Of a stretch of DNA of 64,000 nucleotides, positions 62,797-64,000 are shown piece by piece. Position numbers and translations under genes: made by a program. Origin of the DNA: Sulfurospirillum multivorans DSM 12446 (GTDB taxonomy: Bacteria > Campylobacterota > Campylobacteria > Campylobacterales > Sulfurospirillaceae); assembly GCF_000568815.1 (NCBI RefSeq), contig NZ_CP007201.1:372001-436000 (forward strand), given 5' to 3'. A model generated the notes under the pieces. The model was not told the origin of the DNA. It did not search any database and saw nothing but the letters and a program-made list of their open reading frames with translations. Position 1 is the stretch's first letter. The number at the start of each line of letters is the position of its first letter.

Positions 62797-63219
62797 TTAC
62801 AAAAACCTCTCCACAAAACGATCCAAATCTTCATCGCTCATCGCGCCACTTACGCGCTCAACTTCCACGCCATCTTTAAAAACGATCAGCGTAGGAATCG
62901 AGCGAATTTTAAAGCGTGAAGCCAAAAATTGTTCGGCTTCGGTATCGACTTTGGCAAATAAAACGCGCAACGGATAGGCTCGGGCGGCTTGTTGGAAGGT
63001 GGGGGCGAAGGCTTTGCATGGGGCGCACCACGGTGCCCAGAAGTCGACGATGACGGGCACATCGGTATTACCTAGAACGGCTTCAAGAATGTCGCTGGTC
63101 AGAGCGATGGGATGTGGGTCGAGCAGGGAAGTTTGGCACTTCCCGCAATTTGCTTTTTTGTAGACTTCGAGTTTTGGGACATTATTGGTAGCCAAACAGT
63201 TGGGACAGATGACTTTCAT
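62797..63219 (-). CDS. trxC: Thioredoxin 2 (TrxC-like)
   Basis: 140 residues. An N-terminal zinc site made of CPNC (5-8) and CGKC (25-28) precedes a thioredoxin fold with active site WCAPC (Cys65, Cys68) and cis-Pro in IPTLIVF. It reduces disulfides in oxidative stress. It starts 3 nt after the next gene's stop, so it is downstream of the DUF4392 gene in one operon. Confidence 0.92.
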   Translation of the reverse strand: MKVICPNCLATNNVPKLEVYKKANCGKCQTSLLDPHPIALTSDILEAVLGNTDVPVIVDFWAPWCAPCKAFAPTFQQAARAYPLRVLFAKVDTEAEQFLASRFKIRSIPTLIVFKDGVEVERVSGAMSDEDLDRFVERFL

Positions 63220-63222
63220 GAT

Positions 63223-64000
63223 TTATCCTTGTGTTGCGTATGCTTTTAAGGCGCTGAGTATTTCAGGTTCTATCGACCACTCTTTGCCATCGACTGACAT
63301 CACGGATTCTCGTTTGATGCCGTCTACTGAGCCTTTGGAGACGATAAATTCAAGGTATTTTTCAACCTCTTCAAAGCTGGGTAAAACGTTTACATGTAAA
63401 ACTTTTTCAAGCTCTGCGATAAAACCGTATCCGCCCCAGTTGGAAACCGATGCGATCATCGGGTAGTCGCAGGGAATGACGCAGTAGTCGTAGAAAAATT
63501 CTTTATCTTTCAAAACTTCTTCAAAGCTTCCCATGCCCACTTCATTGCCACCATCGCCGATGCCAAAGCTTGGAGCGGTTTTGCTTCCTAGTTTGAAAAG
63601 CTCATCGACAGGAGCGGTGAACTCTTTGATGTTCACACCACGCGAGTTGAGGTAAAGCCCTTCATGGTTTTGTCCGCAACGCTCGATGGAGAGATGTGCG
63701 ATGGGTTTGTAGGTGTCTAAAAGCATTTCGTATTCTTGGTGGCTTAGCCCTTCAAGCGGGATGTAGAGGGTTTTGATATCAAAAAAATAGTCCTCGCAAA
63801 AATGGTCGGTCACGATAACAGGCGTGTATCCTAGTTTTTCAAACGCTTTGGCTAAAAAGTAAGCGCCTAAAGGACCATCGGTTTCTGCAAAACCTGCCAC
63901 GTAAAAACCGGTGTAGATGAAAACAACGCCTTTATCTAGTTTCAGGAAAGCGTGAACAGCCTTTTTAGTGTGTTCATGGGGAAAATGAGCCTGAATTTTG
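63223..64000 (-). CDS. DUF4392 / D-glutamate cyclase-like protein (5' end outside window)
   Basis: The frame stays open to the last base of the window, so the true start lies beyond. The visible part has VVFIYTGFYVAGFAETDGPLGAYFLAKAFEKLGYTPVIVTD and SFGIGDGGNEVGMGSFEEVL, the glycine-rich nucleotide-type motifs of DUF4392 proteins, which are related to D-glutamate cyclase. A palindrome is read as Leu-His-Val. It leads an operon with the thioredoxin gene. Confidence 0.75.
   Translation of the reverse strand, partial: KIQAHFPHEHTKKAVHAFLKLDKGVVFIYTGFYVAGFAETDGPLGAYFLAKAFEKLGYTPVIVTDHFCEDYFFDIKTLYIPLEGLSHQEYEMLLDTYKPIAHLSIERCGQNHEGLYLNSRGVNIKEFTAPVDELFKLGSKTAPSFGIGDGGNEVGMGSFEEVLKDKEFFYDYCVIPCDYPMIASVSNWGGYGFIAELEKVLHVNVLPSFEEVEKYLEFIVSKGSVDGIKRESVMSVDGKEWSIEPEILSALKAYATQG

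Overview
This window is a chromosomal segment from a Campylobacterota (epsilonproteobacterial) organism, most likely Sulfurospirillum-like. The assignment rests on gene order and content, not on a database search. The run gyrA - FlgP-type LPP20 lipoprotein - FlgQ-like protein - flgR - asd is the order I recall from Campylobacter jejuni, and hemE followed by a radical SAM gene also fits. FlgR lacks a DNA-binding domain, as in Helicobacter.

Layout. 0-18.8 kb is core genome: the end of a sugar aminotransferase gene with a small DMT-type membrane protein, an EF-hand/DUF4405 pair, prs-lepA-comF, a small RAYT transposon just upstream of gyrA, the flagellar flgP-flgQ-flgR group, asd-yqhA-hemE-radical SAM, and a TAXI-type TRAP transporter. 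18.85-38.69 kb is an integrated island. It begins at an intact tRNA-Asn, carries a P4-type integrase beside the tRNA and ends in an imperfect copy of the tRNA 3' end. It holds an AlpA/replication module with a divergent operator, an IS256-family element, an orphan F-type traG and its neighbours, hicAB, a second tyrosine recombinase, a lipoprotein, a three-gene cluster (C5 DNA methyltransferase - GHKL ATPase - Rossmann-like protein) that looks like a defence system, an operon of tiny membrane proteins, and an HTH/nucleotidyltransferase toxin-antitoxin pair with a textbook autoregulated promoter. 38.7-48.7 kb is a DNA-repair/defence neighbourhood: sbcD-sbcC, a nuclease-KAP ATPase gene split by a second, recent IS256 copy with 8-bp target duplications, a Cas4/exonuclease-like DUF2779 gene, and a second hicAB next to a scrap of the island's recombinase gene. 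48.9-64 kb is ordinary metabolism: lactate/malate dehydrogenase, phosphoketolase, DDAH-type amidinotransferase, PfpI, a diheme protein with PhoX, dienelactone hydrolase, a GGDEF-EAL protein, a TrxC-like thioredoxin and a DUF4392 gene cut by the window edge.

The most striking genome-scale signal is the palindrome TTACATGTAA (often TTTACATGTAAA). I count 31 perfect copies by eye where well under one is expected by chance. They lie in core genes, usually read as Leu-His-Val, with nine in sbcD-sbcC alone. I found none in the island, the IS elements or the KAP gene, so the motif behaves as a marker of resident DNA. It resembles a highly iterated palindrome or DNA-uptake-type sequence. The best candidates for undescribed biology are this motif, the methyltransferase-GHKL-Rossmann operon, the tiny-membrane-protein operon framed by GGTATTAAATGGCATTCG repeats, and the nuclease-KAP gene beside sbcDC.
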